Origin: Pyropia yezoensis
Taxonomy: Eukaryota > Rhodophyta > Bangiophyceae > Bangiales > Bangiaceae
Length of the DNA stretch: 64,000 nt
Assembly (NCBI GenBank): GCA_009829735.1
Contig: CM020619.1
Span: 22,717,554 to 22,781,553 of the forward strand
Direction: 5' to 3'
In this document: positions 45,705 to 55,470 of the stretch, piece after piece
Layout of the letters: each line of letters starts with the position of its first letter
Position numbering within the stretch: position 1 is the stretch's first letter
The notes under the pieces: model-generated
The model's database searches: none
The model's input: the letters and a program-made list of their open reading frames with translations, nothing else
Told to the model about the DNA's origin: nothing
Program-made: the position numbers and the translations under genes

Positions 45705-46067
45705 TGTAGCACAATAGGAATCCGTCGCACGTCCACTCTCAGGGAACACTCACCAAGGGGGATCGGCACCAACGTCACCGGGAGGCCAAGGTTGCTGTCC
45801 TTGGAGCGCAAGCCACGGGACCAAGATGGGAGCCCAAATGGGAGGGGTTTGTTGTTCTACCTTGGCCGGCGGTGGATTCGCCACCGGCCCCCTCGTTATA
45901 AACCCTCGGAGACACTACTAACTACCCTCCACCCCAAGATGCAAGTCCCTCTGGTCATACGTAACTTATAGATACCGTGACCAGTACGAACTATCAAATT
46001 GAAAGTTAAGGGTTAGAAGTAGCCCCCCTGATATTAGGGTCACAATACGGACAACCATATTGCTACA
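45705..46067 (-). repeat. 3' LTR of family B (363 bp)
   Basis: TGTAGCA ... TGCTACA termini. It matches 62056-62418 base for base by eye. TATAAA at 45897-45902 (plus strand) overlaps a TTTATAA-type box on the minus strand, so the LTR could promote in both directions. Confidence 0.95.
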
Positions 46068-46080
46068 TATCCCCCCCTTA
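46068..46080 (-). promoter_or_regulatory. polypurine tract, family B
   Basis: On the element's coding strand, TAAGGGGGGGATA directly precedes the 3' LTR. This is the expected position for plus-strand DNA priming. Confidence 0.75.
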
Positions 46081-46651
46081 GATTCGGCCCGTCCTCGGGT
46101 CGAGTTGCATTCGGGGTACCTGTAAGTGGGTCGCGTGACCGTTTACCCGTCGGGTGGGGCTTTGCGCCCCGTCGCGACAGACACCCCTTTTCGAGGTTGT
46201 CTCAGGGGGGTGCCTCCCTTTGCGTGGTACCCACACACGATCCGTTTTCCGGACCGTTAAATTCCCGCTGCGGGTTGCTGTTCACGCCCCCCCTTTCCGA
46301 GGGGTGGTGCAAGCGGATCCGCCACCAGGTGCCTGGTGGTAGGGGGGCCCCTCTCGTGTGGACGATTGAGTGGGGGGCGGGGGCTGCCCGCGTTGCGTGG
46401 GGGCGGTTGGGGGTGACCCCCCTTACTTACCCCGTGTGTGGGTGTGGCCCCGTCCCGCCCAGGTGCCTGGGTGGAGCGCGGTCGTAGCCCCGTGGGGCGC
46501 GGGTCGACCCGCGTGTTTGTGGCGCTTCTCGTAGCCGTTTGTGGTCATAAGCGCGGGTGCCCGCGCTTCCCTGGCTCGTCCCGGTTATCCCACCGTACCG
46601 GGTCGTAGCCGTCGACGGCTTGTGGGCGCGGGGGGCTCCGCACCCGTTATC
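46081..46651. other. leader-like non-coding stretch between 3' LTR and antisense ORF
   Basis: No supported ORF. It is GT-rich on the plus strand. If the 3' LTR promotes antisense transcription, this would be the 5' UTR of the antisense ORF. Confidence 0.4.
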
Positions 46652-49099
46652 ATGTCCTATCCCCAGGTGCTTGAAGAGGAGGAAGACCTCCTGATCGGGG
46701 AGGAGATGGAGGACGACGCGCCTGTCGGTCCCGACGCCGCGCGTTACGGGGTGAGCTCGTCTGACGACGACGGGCCTGCGGTGTCCGTCCGTCTGTCGGC
46801 CGGAGGACTGTCGTCCGTGTGCAGCGGCACGACGGTGCCGTCGGCCGGAGGTCAACCCGGCGGTCAACCGCGCGTGGCGGCTTCTACCCCCTCTCTGCCG
46901 GCTGCCCGGATGGAGCCTGGTGCCGGTGCCGGCTCACCGCAGGTACCTCAAGATGGTCCGCCCTGCGGCGGAGGTGGCGACCCGCAGCCGACTCCGGCTG
47001 GTCAAGGTGGTCCGGGGGTCCGGGCGGTGACTCCTCGAGGCGGTCCCGACGTTGACGCGGGTGGTGGTGGCGGTGCGACACCCGGTGCGGTGGGTCAAGA
47101 CGGTGCGGGTGTCCGCACGGCCGGGGCTCCGGCTCCGGAGGCTGTCCAAGTGCCTTCCACTTCCGAGGCGGGGGCTACGCCGACGGGTGGTGCCGGCGCC
47201 GGTACCATACCTGCGGTGCCGCGGGTGTCGAGCGGTCAAGACGCTCCTTCTCCCATGGCGGTTGACACCGGGAGTTACTCCGGGCGGGCGCCCGCCCTTC
47301 TTCTTCCTCCTCGGCCTCGTCCATCTCCGACGTCGGCCCCTCTGCCGGTGGTGCGTCCCCCGGCGCCCCCGATTCTTCCTGGTCCTGCCCGGGTTGCCCC
47401 GTTGGGTGGCGGCGTCGCCGTGGCGGCGGGTCAACCCGCCATGTCGGTGTCCGACTTGGTGGCTCGGGTTCGAGGCCTCACGGTGCAAGAGTCGATGGAG
47501 TCCGATGGGCGTATGCGGGTGGACTTCCACCTGGCGCATCCCCGTGGAGAGTCCTCCCGGCGCGTCAAGGTGGACCCGAGCTGGGAGCGGGAGTTGGTGC
47601 GGCTGGTCAACCAGCCGAACGCGGTCCGGGTGGAACACCATTGGATCCTGAGTCAGCCGGACGACCGGCATGCGCAGCTCTGGCGCACCCGGGTGGGACG
47701 GGGTGAGGTCTACCTCGACCCCAACTTCGGGGTCTGCGACCTGATTGCCCCCGCGTTGCCGCGGGAGATTGACTACCCGGCTAGTGCTCGGGGGATTGCG
47801 GCGGCGGCGGAGCCGGTTGCGTTTGGGGAGACGGTGAGCCGTACCGGTCGGTATCCCGACTTTGACTACTACCCGGGGGTACCCCCGTATCTGTCGTTGA
47901 CGGCTCCCTACCCGCCCATGGCGGGGTTGAAGTCGGCGTCGAGTTGGCGACGTAACCATGGTGTCATGGCGGATGCGTTCCGCACGGATATAACGTGTGC
48001 GTTGCAGACCGGCAACGGTCGTGCTCCGGTATACACTCCCGTGCGCCCGCCGCTATGGCAGGAGGGGTCGGAACCCGCCCCTGCTTTTCGGTTTGACACC
48101 GGCTCCTGCCTTCGCTACTTCGGGAGTGTGTTGGCCTCGCGACCGGTCCACCCGTTGCAGGGTACCTTCACCCTTGAGGTTACCCTCGGGCAGGCTTCAT
48201 CCTTCTTGCTGTCCGTCCGCCGGCAGGGTCGTCTGTTTCATCTTCCGACGGGTGTCCGTCGGCACATCGCGCAGTTGGGCGTGGATCTGATAGCTGCCAA
48301 GACCGGGTTGGCCCGGGAGTTCGAAGCCCTGCTGGCTGTTCACGATGCCGTGAACTGGGCTGGGGTGTTGGCCCTTCCCCCGTACCGGGACCCGCAGGCT
48401 GGGGCTTCCCCCTTGCCTCGTCACTCGTTGCGTGTCCGGCGTACTCAGCCGGGTGAGCCTAGTTGCCATGGGTGGGCGTCCACCGAGGCCGTTCCTGACC
48501 TGGGTATTCCCATGGTTATCCATGACCCTCTTCAGGTCCTTGCTCCGTGGTTCGGTAACCCGATGCCGGCGGCGGTTGGCCGTCGTCCCCGAGAGTGGGG
48601 CTCTGTGGGTGGGGAGCGTGAGGTGTCCCGTCGTCGGGCGGAGTACCGCCGTGGTTACGGTGGAGCCCCTTCGGTAGGGTCCTACCGGGCCTCGTATCAG
48701 GTGCCACCGGCTCCGGTGGTAGCCGTGTCGGCTCCTGTGGCTCCTCTGGCTGCGCCAGTGTCACCTCCCGCCCCTGTCCTACATGACGGGGGTCCCCGTC
48801 TCTGGTATGAGGGCGTTGACGCCCTTGTTACCCGCGCAATGCGTGGGGGTCTCTCTGTTAGCTGGGGGGATATCCCCCCAGGTGCTGCGCTGGTTGGGTC
48901 AGCGCGTTGCTTCGGTGGCGTGCTGGACCGCCTCCAGAAAGCTCTGGAGGACGTGGAGGCTGGCCGCAGCACCCTCGTCCAGCTATGCACCGAGGTAACT
49001 CGGGTGTTCGACCGTCGTGACATTGCCGACCGGTGGAGCACGGAGGTATACGCGCTTACGCGTGAGTGGCCTCCCTCGGGCAGTGGGTCTACCCACTGA
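46652..49099 (+). CDS. antisense ORF of family B, 815 aa, unknown function
   Basis: An intact ORF on the strand opposite to gag-pol, between pol's end and the 3' LTR. The start chosen is the ATG at 46652 (M-S-Y-P-Q-V-L-E-E-E-E-D-L-L). The N-terminus is acidic. About 250 residues of Gly/Pro/Val/Ala-rich linker follow. From about 47.44 kb the sequence looks folded: M-S-V-S-D-L-V-A-R-V-R-G-L, W-I-L-S-Q-P-D-D-R-H, V-Y-L-D-P-N-F-G-V-C-D-L-I, F-D-Y-Y-P-G-V-P-P-Y-L. A later part has G-V-R-R-H-I-A-Q-L-G-V-D-L and a C-terminal helix, L-D-R-L-Q-K-A-L-E-D-V. No zinc knuckle, signal peptide or transmembrane segment was seen. No known domain was recognised. Its length and intactness on the non-coding strand of a retroelement, plus a positional counterpart in family A, argue for a real gene. 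Confidence 0.75.
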   Translation: MSYPQVLEEEEDLLIGEEMEDDAPVGPDAARYGVSSSDDDGPAVSVRLSAGGLSSVCSGTTVPSAGGQPGGQPRVAASTPSLPAARMEPGAGAGSPQVPQDGPPCGGGGDPQPTPAGQGGPGVRAVTPRGGPDVDAGGGGGATPGAVGQDGAGVRTAGAPAPEAVQVPSTSEAGATPTGGAGAGTIPAVPRVSSGQDAPSPMAVDTGSYSGRAPALLLPPRPRPSPTSAPLPVVRPPAPPILPGPARVAPLGGGVAVAAGQPAMSVSDLVARVRGLTVQESMESDGRMRVDFHLAHPRGESSRRVKVDPSWERELVRLVNQPNAVRVEHHWILSQPDDRHAQLWRTRVGRGEVYLDPNFGVCDLIAPALPREIDYPASARGIAAAAEPVAFGETVSRTGRYPDFDYYPGVPPYLSLTAPYPPMAGLKSASSWRRNHGVMADAFRTDITCALQTGNGRAPVYTPVRPPLWQEGSEPAPAFRFDTGSCLRYFGSVLASRPVHPLQGTFTLEVTLGQASSFLLSVRRQGRLFHLPTGVRRHIAQLGVDLIAAKTGLAREFEALLAVHDAVNWAGVLALPPYRDPQAGASPLPRHSLRVRRTQPGEPSCHGWASTEAVPDLGIPMVIHDPLQVLAPWFGNPMPAAVGRRPREWGSVGGEREVSRRRAEYRRGYGGAPSVGSYRASYQVPPAPVVAVSAPVAPLAAPVSPPAPVLHDGGPRLWYEGVDALVTRAMRGGLSVSWGDIPPGAALVGSARCFGGVLDRLQKALEDVEAGRSTLVQLCTEVTRVFDRRDIADRWSTEVYALTREWPPSGSGSTH

Positions 49100-49411
49100 G
49101 GAGTGCTATTGTTTGTGCGGGAGAGGGCCCCGGCAACCCTTATGGTAGCCGGGTAGTAGTGAGTATAAACTCATCCCCCGCTGGGGGCATTGCTTGCCTC
49201 TGTTTGCTGCCCTGGGGAGTACCCCTTCTGGCTCAGTGGTGCCTTGCCTCCCGTCCAACTTCTTCCGGTTGGTTCATGCTTGGGGAGGTTATCCTCCCTC
49301 ACTTTGTGTCTTGGCTTTGGGAGGTCATCCTCCCGTGTAAGCCCCCTAGTTACTTCGATATTATCGAGGTTAGCCTTTACCTTTAAGTTAACTTATTAAG
49401 GTTCAGGTTTT

Positions 49412-49507
49412 ACTTAGTTACCTAAGCTTAGCTCTACATAGTTACCTAAGCTTGGTTCGACTTAGAAACCTAAGTCTGATTTGACTTAGAAACCTAAGTC
49501 TGCCATA
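49412..49507. repeat. four tandem 24-bp imperfect palindromes between convergent ORFs (left copy)
   Basis: Units start at 49412, 49436, 49460 and 49484. Units 3 and 4 contain the perfect palindrome ACTTAG-AAAC-CTAAGT; units 1 and 2 are variants around CTTAG/ATAG and CCTAAG. The array lies between the antisense ORF stop (49099) and the pol stop (49579). It could form serial hairpins on either transcript, so a bidirectional 3'-end or pausing element is possible. Confidence 0.85.
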
Positions 49508-49578
49508 ACCATGTCACACCCTACTTAGTAGGTATAAGCCTCACCCCCCAACAGCCGAAGTCGGTGTCGGTTGGGTTG

Positions 49579-52500
49579 TTACAGTAGGCGTCGTCGCCTC
49601 ATGTAAGGCATGAGTAGTTGGCGGGGTATATTCGCCGCCTGTTCCCAGGTGGGTGAGTCGTATCCGACCCACATAACCTTGACGTACCAGGGTCCTGGTA
49701 TGTCCGGGTCGGTGTGTCCGACCACGCTCTCTACTTGGTATGGAATCCCATCCGGTCCCACCGGGTCATCCGATCGGTGGGTTGTAAGGGCTTCATGTAG
49801 CAACCCAGCCGGTACCGGCTGAGGCTGTTCCGGCTTCGGAGCAGGTGTGACATCATTCATGCTGATGCGTTGAATCTCCGTATCGGAGTGTAAGATCACA
49901 GAGTGGTCATCTCTGTGGAGGATCTGGTACGGTCCCTTGACCGGTTGCATAAGCTTGTTCCCTCGGAATTTCTGGTGTCTGATATAGACCCAGTCACCTG
50001 TTACCAGGGTTGCGTTGCGCACCCGTAGTCGGGCGTCGAAGTTCTTCTTATACCGAAGTTGTGTTCTGTCAAGGGCACCCTTGAGCTTAGGAATCATCCA
50101 CGATAGCTTGGCCAACCAAGCTAGGTGGATGCGTTCGGCGGGTCGGCCCTTCGGTGTATCATACCGAGTGCACCTGCCTGGCGGCAGCGTCAGGTTACCG
50201 ACGCCTAGTGGCATGACCCATTCCAGTGGGGCGATGTTGGTACTCCGATGTGGCCTGGCATTGTATGCCAGGGTGAGTACGGACAGAAGCCTGTCCCAAG
50301 TGTTCGTGTGCTCTGCCACGTAGCACTGTAGCATCTTGACGATGGTGCGGTTGAACCGCTCCACCTGCCCGTTGGACTGCGGGTGGTAGTCGGATGCCCG
50401 ACGTGGTTCGATACCGAACATGCCCAGGACCTTAGTGCAGAATGCCGACGTAAGGTTTGCTCCGTTATCGGAGAGGAGTTGCTTCATGACTCCGTATGCA
50501 CTGATCCAGTGGTCAACCACTGCGTTCATGATCGTGTATGCCGTATCATTCGGGATGGCTGCCGCTCTTGACAGCTTAGTGAAGCGGTCAGACATGACCA
50601 GGATGTACCTGTTCCCTTCTTCCGTTATCGGAAGTGGCCCGAGTATGTCGATAGCGACTTGCTCGTTGGGCCCATCAGGTGGGAATAGCTTCATGGCAGA
50701 CGCCCGCCTATGTAGACTCATGCGGTTACGTGCACAGGGGTGGCATCCCCGTACGTGGTCGACCACGTCGACGGCCATTGCTGGCCAGTAGAAGAACCTT
50801 CGCATTGCTGCGAACATACGTGAACCCCCCGGGTGTCCGGCTGTAGGGTTCTCATGTTCTCGTTTCATGACGGCTTGCCGTAAGGACACGGGAACCACGA
50901 CTTGATGTCGTCCATCGGCGGGTGCCCGCCGGTATATGAGTCCGTCTTCGTTCTCGGAGAAGATGCCGGCCGTACCGGCCAGGAGGTTAGCACGATGACG
51001 TCTACAGTCATCGTCGTTGGCCTGTGCCTCGCGGAAGTCCGCGAGGGTCAATGGGCACGCAAGGTGTGCCATGGTATGGTCAGCCATACCCTGGGTAGCA
51101 TTACCCACCATGCACACCGGTACTACCGGGATGTCCTCGTCCACCGGGCGGGTATCCCCGCTCGGGGTGTCGAGTCGAGACAACGCGTCTCCGAGGTGGT
51201 GGGTTGGCCCAGCCTTATACACCGTGCGGTAGTCGTGCTCGGCCATCTTCAGCCTCCATCGGGCTAGCCTCCCATGGCTATCGGAATCCTTGTCACCAAG
51301 GTTGAGGAGCCATCGTAGGGGTTCGTGGTCGGACCTCACGATGAACCTGGAGCCCTCCAGGTATGGACGGAGCAGTTGCACTGCCCATATAACTCCGAGG
51401 CATTCACGCTCGGTGGCACTATAGTTCCGCTCAGCCGGGTTGAGTGTCCGGCTGAAGTACCCTACCGGACGTAGGTCCGGGATAACGTTATCGGTACCGA
51501 TCAACGTCTCTCCCTGTAACAGGGTGCATCCCACTTGTGTATCACACGCATCGACATCGATGACGAAGGTACCCCGTCTATGCGGTAACGCAAGGACGGG
51601 TGGGGCTAGTAGGGCTCGCTTCAGCGACTCGAATGCCTCCTCTTCGCTAGGCGAAGGGGGTTGGAGTACCTTGGGTAAGGTACTGCTCGTAAGAACCGTT
51701 AACGGTTTAGCTATCCGAGCGAAGTCCTTGACGAACCGTCGGTATACATTGCACATTCCCAGGAAGCTCTTGAGCTGCGTCTGGGTGTTAGGGAACCGGG
51801 CATCCCGGAGTGCCCGGGTATTGGCTTCGAGTACCCCTAGCTTACCAGGGGTTATCTGGTGGCCCAGATACTCGACCGTCTGTTGGAAGAAGGCGCACTT
51901 CTTCAGACGCAGGGTTACCCCGGCGTTCCTCAAGAGGGTAAGTACCTCGTCAACATGTTGTACATGGTCATCCATGTTACGCGAGAAGACGATGACGTCA
52001 TCGAGGTACACTAGGCAGTTACGCCACTTCACCCCCGACAGTATGATGTCGATAGCCCGCTGGAATGTAGCGGGGGCGTTGGACAATCCGAAGGGCATCC
52101 TTAGGAACTCGTACACTCCACTGTGACAGACGAATGCCGTCTTGGGGATATCCTCTTCCGCCACCGGGATCTGCCAGTATCCGGCATTGCAGTCGATGGT
52201 GGTAAACACCGTAGCCTCCCCCAGGGAGTCGATGCATTCATCCATCCTTGGTAAAGGGTATGAGTCCTTCTTGGTAACCAAGTTGAGGCGTCGATAATCG
52301 ATGCAAAACCGAGGAGTTTGATCCTTCTTCGGCACAATAACGACTGGGGCACCCCATTCCGACATCGAAGGTCGGATCACCTTAGCTTCACTCATCCTCT
52401 TCACTTCTCCATCAACGATCTCTCGTTGCATAGGTCCCGCTCGGTGCGGTTGTGAGCGGGCGGGTCGTGCGCCTGGTACCAGGTCTATACGATGTTGGGT

Positions 52501-53435
52501 TGCCCCAATGGTCCCCAAGGCCCCGCCTGTCCACATAACGTCATGCTTTCTTAGCATCCGTCGTACCCCTTCGGCTACCGAAGGGGGAAGGTGGTCGAGG
52601 TCAGCCTCGGCCAGTGCCTTCAAGGCCTCTTGGTCCTTTGGCGGCAGGTCCGCCGGAGCCGCCGATGAGTTAGGCTTCCCGTCATCGGTTTGCTGTCGCT
52701 CGGTGGTCTCGGCGACCGCCAGTACTTCAAGTGGTTCCACTTGACCTTCGTTATCAGGGGTAAGGATATCTCCTTCGTAGAGTTCGGCAATCCCGAGGAT
52801 AGTTCCCTTCGGAGGGTGACTGCCTTACGGCGATAGTTCGCCATCACTAGGAGGGACGACCCTCCTGCTGGGAGGTCTATGAGACCGTTGGCCATGGTCA
52901 ACCCATGGCGCTTGTACGTCCGTAGGTTGGACTGGACTCTGCAGATGCCTGCGAGGTCGCAGTTAACCGGGAGGACTGTCTCTGACAACGGCTCAAAGCG
53001 AGTTCGCTTGGCCAACCGAAGTGTCTTCGGCTCGACGCTTGCGTACACCTCAGCCACGTTAACGTGGCTTCCTTGTAGCGTCAGGTCCCTGACGATAGCC
53101 GTGTGTCCTCGCTTCGTCCCGTCGGCTTCTTGAAGCTCGACGGTCCTCCGGCCTGGCCGGATTGCATCAACGTGAACGTTGATGAAGGTGCACCCCCAGT
53201 TATGCAGGGCACCGATAGCGTTTCACATACCAGGAAGTCAACTTCCGTGGTGAGATCCCCGATGGTAACCTGCAGCGACATCGCTGCGGTCGTACGAATG
53301 AGTCGACCATTCGCGTCCTTGATGGTGGGTCCCCGAGTCACTCTGACTCGTGGAAGCCACTTGTCCGGAGGGTATCCTTCCGGATAAGGTTGGGTCCAGC
53401 CCCTGTGTCCAGTACAGGGTAGTACGATCGTGTCG
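49579..53435 (-). CDS. pol: Pol of family B, left assembled copy (N-terminus lost at gap)
   Basis: Polymerase polyprotein from mid-protease onward. RT carries F-C-I-D-Y-R-R-L-N (52.3 kb) and Y-L-D-D-V-I-V-F-S (about 52.0 kb). RNase H has D-V-D-A-C-D and E-R-E-C-L-G. Integrase has an H-H-C-C finger, then D in I-D-I-L-G-P, D in S-D-N-G-A-N and E in Q-V-E-R-F-N (50.3-50.9 kb). The C-terminal chromodomain (49.60-49.74 kb) has Y-Q-V-E-S-V-V, V-M-W-V-G-Y-D and T-W-E-Q-A. The frame is intact from 49579 to about 52.81 kb. A missing G there and extra bases near 53.19-53.20 kb, all close to the gap, break the N-terminal part and are absent from the other copy. These look like contig-end errors. Confidence 0.9.
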
Positions 53436-53935
53436 NNNNNNNNNNNNNNNNNNNNNNNNNNNNNNNNNNNNNNNNNNNNNNNNNNNNNNNNNNNNNNNNN
53501 NNNNNNNNNNNNNNNNNNNNNNNNNNNNNNNNNNNNNNNNNNNNNNNNNNNNNNNNNNNNNNNNNNNNNNNNNNNNNNNNNNNNNNNNNNNNNNNNNNNN
53601 NNNNNNNNNNNNNNNNNNNNNNNNNNNNNNNNNNNNNNNNNNNNNNNNNNNNNNNNNNNNNNNNNNNNNNNNNNNNNNNNNNNNNNNNNNNNNNNNNNNN
53701 NNNNNNNNNNNNNNNNNNNNNNNNNNNNNNNNNNNNNNNNNNNNNNNNNNNNNNNNNNNNNNNNNNNNNNNNNNNNNNNNNNNNNNNNNNNNNNNNNNNN
53801 NNNNNNNNNNNNNNNNNNNNNNNNNNNNNNNNNNNNNNNNNNNNNNNNNNNNNNNNNNNNNNNNNNNNNNNNNNNNNNNNNNNNNNNNNNNNNNNNNNNN
53901 NNNNNNNNNNNNNNNNNNNNNNNNNNNNNNNNNNN
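53436..53935. other. 500-base assembly gap (N)
   Basis: Exactly 500 N, a placeholder length. It is flanked by overlapping copies of the same element sequence in the same orientation, so it probably marks unmerged contig ends and not missing DNA. Confidence 0.95.
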
Positions 53936-54992
53936 GTGCGCCGCCGCTATGGCAGGAGGGGTGGGAACCCGCCCTGCTTTTCGGTTTGACACCGGCTCCT
54001 GCTTCGCTACTTCGGGAGTGTGTTGGCCTCGCGACCGGTCCACCCGTTGCAGGGTACCTTCACCCTTGAGGTTACCCTCGGGCAGGCTTCATCCTTCTTG
54101 CTGTCCGTCCGCCGGCAGGGTCGTCTGTTTCATCTTCCGACGGGTGTCCGTCGGCACATCGCGCAGTGGGCGTGGATCTGATAGCTGCCAAGACCGGGTT
54201 GGCCCGGGAGTTTCGAAGCCCTGCTGGCTGTTCACGATGCCGTGAACTGGGCTGGGGTGTTGGCCCTTCCCCCGTACCGGGACCCGCAGGCTGGGGCTTC
54301 CCCCTTGCCTCGTCACTCGTTGCGTGTCCGGCGTACTCAGCCGGGTGAGCCTAGTTGCCATGGGTGGGCGTTCCACCGAGGCCGTTCCTGACCTGGGTAT
54401 TCCCATGGTTATCCATGACCCTCTTCAGGTCCTTGCTCCGTGGTTCGGTAACCCGATGCCGGCGGCGGTTGGCCGTCGTCCCCGAGAGTGGGGCTCTGTG
54501 GTGGGGAGCGTGAGGTGTCCCGTCGTCGGCGGGAGTACCGCCGTGGTTTACGGTGGAGCCCTTCGGTAGGGTCCTACCGGGCCTCGTATCAGGTGCCACC
54601 GGCTCCGGTGGTAGCCGTGTCGGCTCCTGTGGCTCCTCTGGCTGCGCCCAGTGTCACCTCCCGCCCCTTCCCTACAATGACGGGGGTCCCCGTCTCTGGT
54701 ATGAGGGCGTTGACGCCCTTGTTACCCGCGCAATGCGTGGGGGTCTCTCTGTTAGCTGGGGGATATCCCCCCAGGTGCTGCGCTGGTTGGGTCAGCGCGT
54801 TGCTTCGGTGGCGTGCTGGACCGCCTCCAGAAAGCTCTGGAGGACGTGGAGGCTGCCGCAGCACCCTCGTCCAGCTATGCACCGAGGTAACTCGGGTGTT
54901 TCGACCGTCGTGACATTGCCGACCGGTGGAGCACGGAGGTATAACGCGCTACGCGTGAGTGGCCTCCCTCGGGCAGTGGGTCTACCCACTGA
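53936..54992 (+). pseudogene. second assembled copy of the 3' part of the antisense ORF, indel-ridden
   Basis: Corresponds to 48041-49099. Many single-base insertions and deletions break the frame over about 1 kb, starting at the gap. Beyond about 55.0 kb the sequence is again almost identical to the left copy. This gradient fits a low-quality contig end better than biological decay. Confidence 0.8.
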
Positions 54993-55303
54993 GGATGCTA
55001 TTGTTTGTGCGGGAGAGGGCCCCGGCAACCCTTATGGTAGCCGGGTAGTAGTGAGTATAAACTCATCCCCCGCTGGGGGCATTGCTTGCCTCTGTTTGCT
55101 GCCCTGGGGAGTACCCCTTCTGGCTCAGTGGTGCCTTGCCTCCCGTCCAACTTCTTCCGGTTGGTTCATGCTTGGGGAGGTTATCCTCCCTCACTTTGTG
55201 TCTTGGCTTTGGGAGGTCATCCTCCCGTGTAAGCCCCCTAGTTACTTCGATATTATCGAGGTTAGCCTTTACCTTTAAGTTAACTTATTAAGGTTCAGGT
55301 TTT

Positions 55304-55399
55304 ACTTAGTTACCTAAGCTTAGCTCTACATAGTTACCTAAGCTTGGTTCGACTTAGAAACCTAAGTCTGATTTGACTTAGAAACCTAAGTCTGCCATA
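55304..55399. repeat. four tandem 24-bp imperfect palindromes (right copy)
   Basis: Same array as at 49412-49507, offset by 5892 bases and apparently identical. Confidence 0.85.
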
Positions 55400-55470
55400 A
55401 CCATGTCACACCCTACTTAGTAGGTATAAGCCTCACCCCCCAACAGCCGAAGTCGGTGTCGGTTGGGTTG

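Noticed and set aside
46652..49099. Antisense ORF as a host gene captured between elements
   Set aside because: It lies between the LTR-bounded pol and PPT of family B, and a similar arrangement exists in family A, so it belongs to the element.
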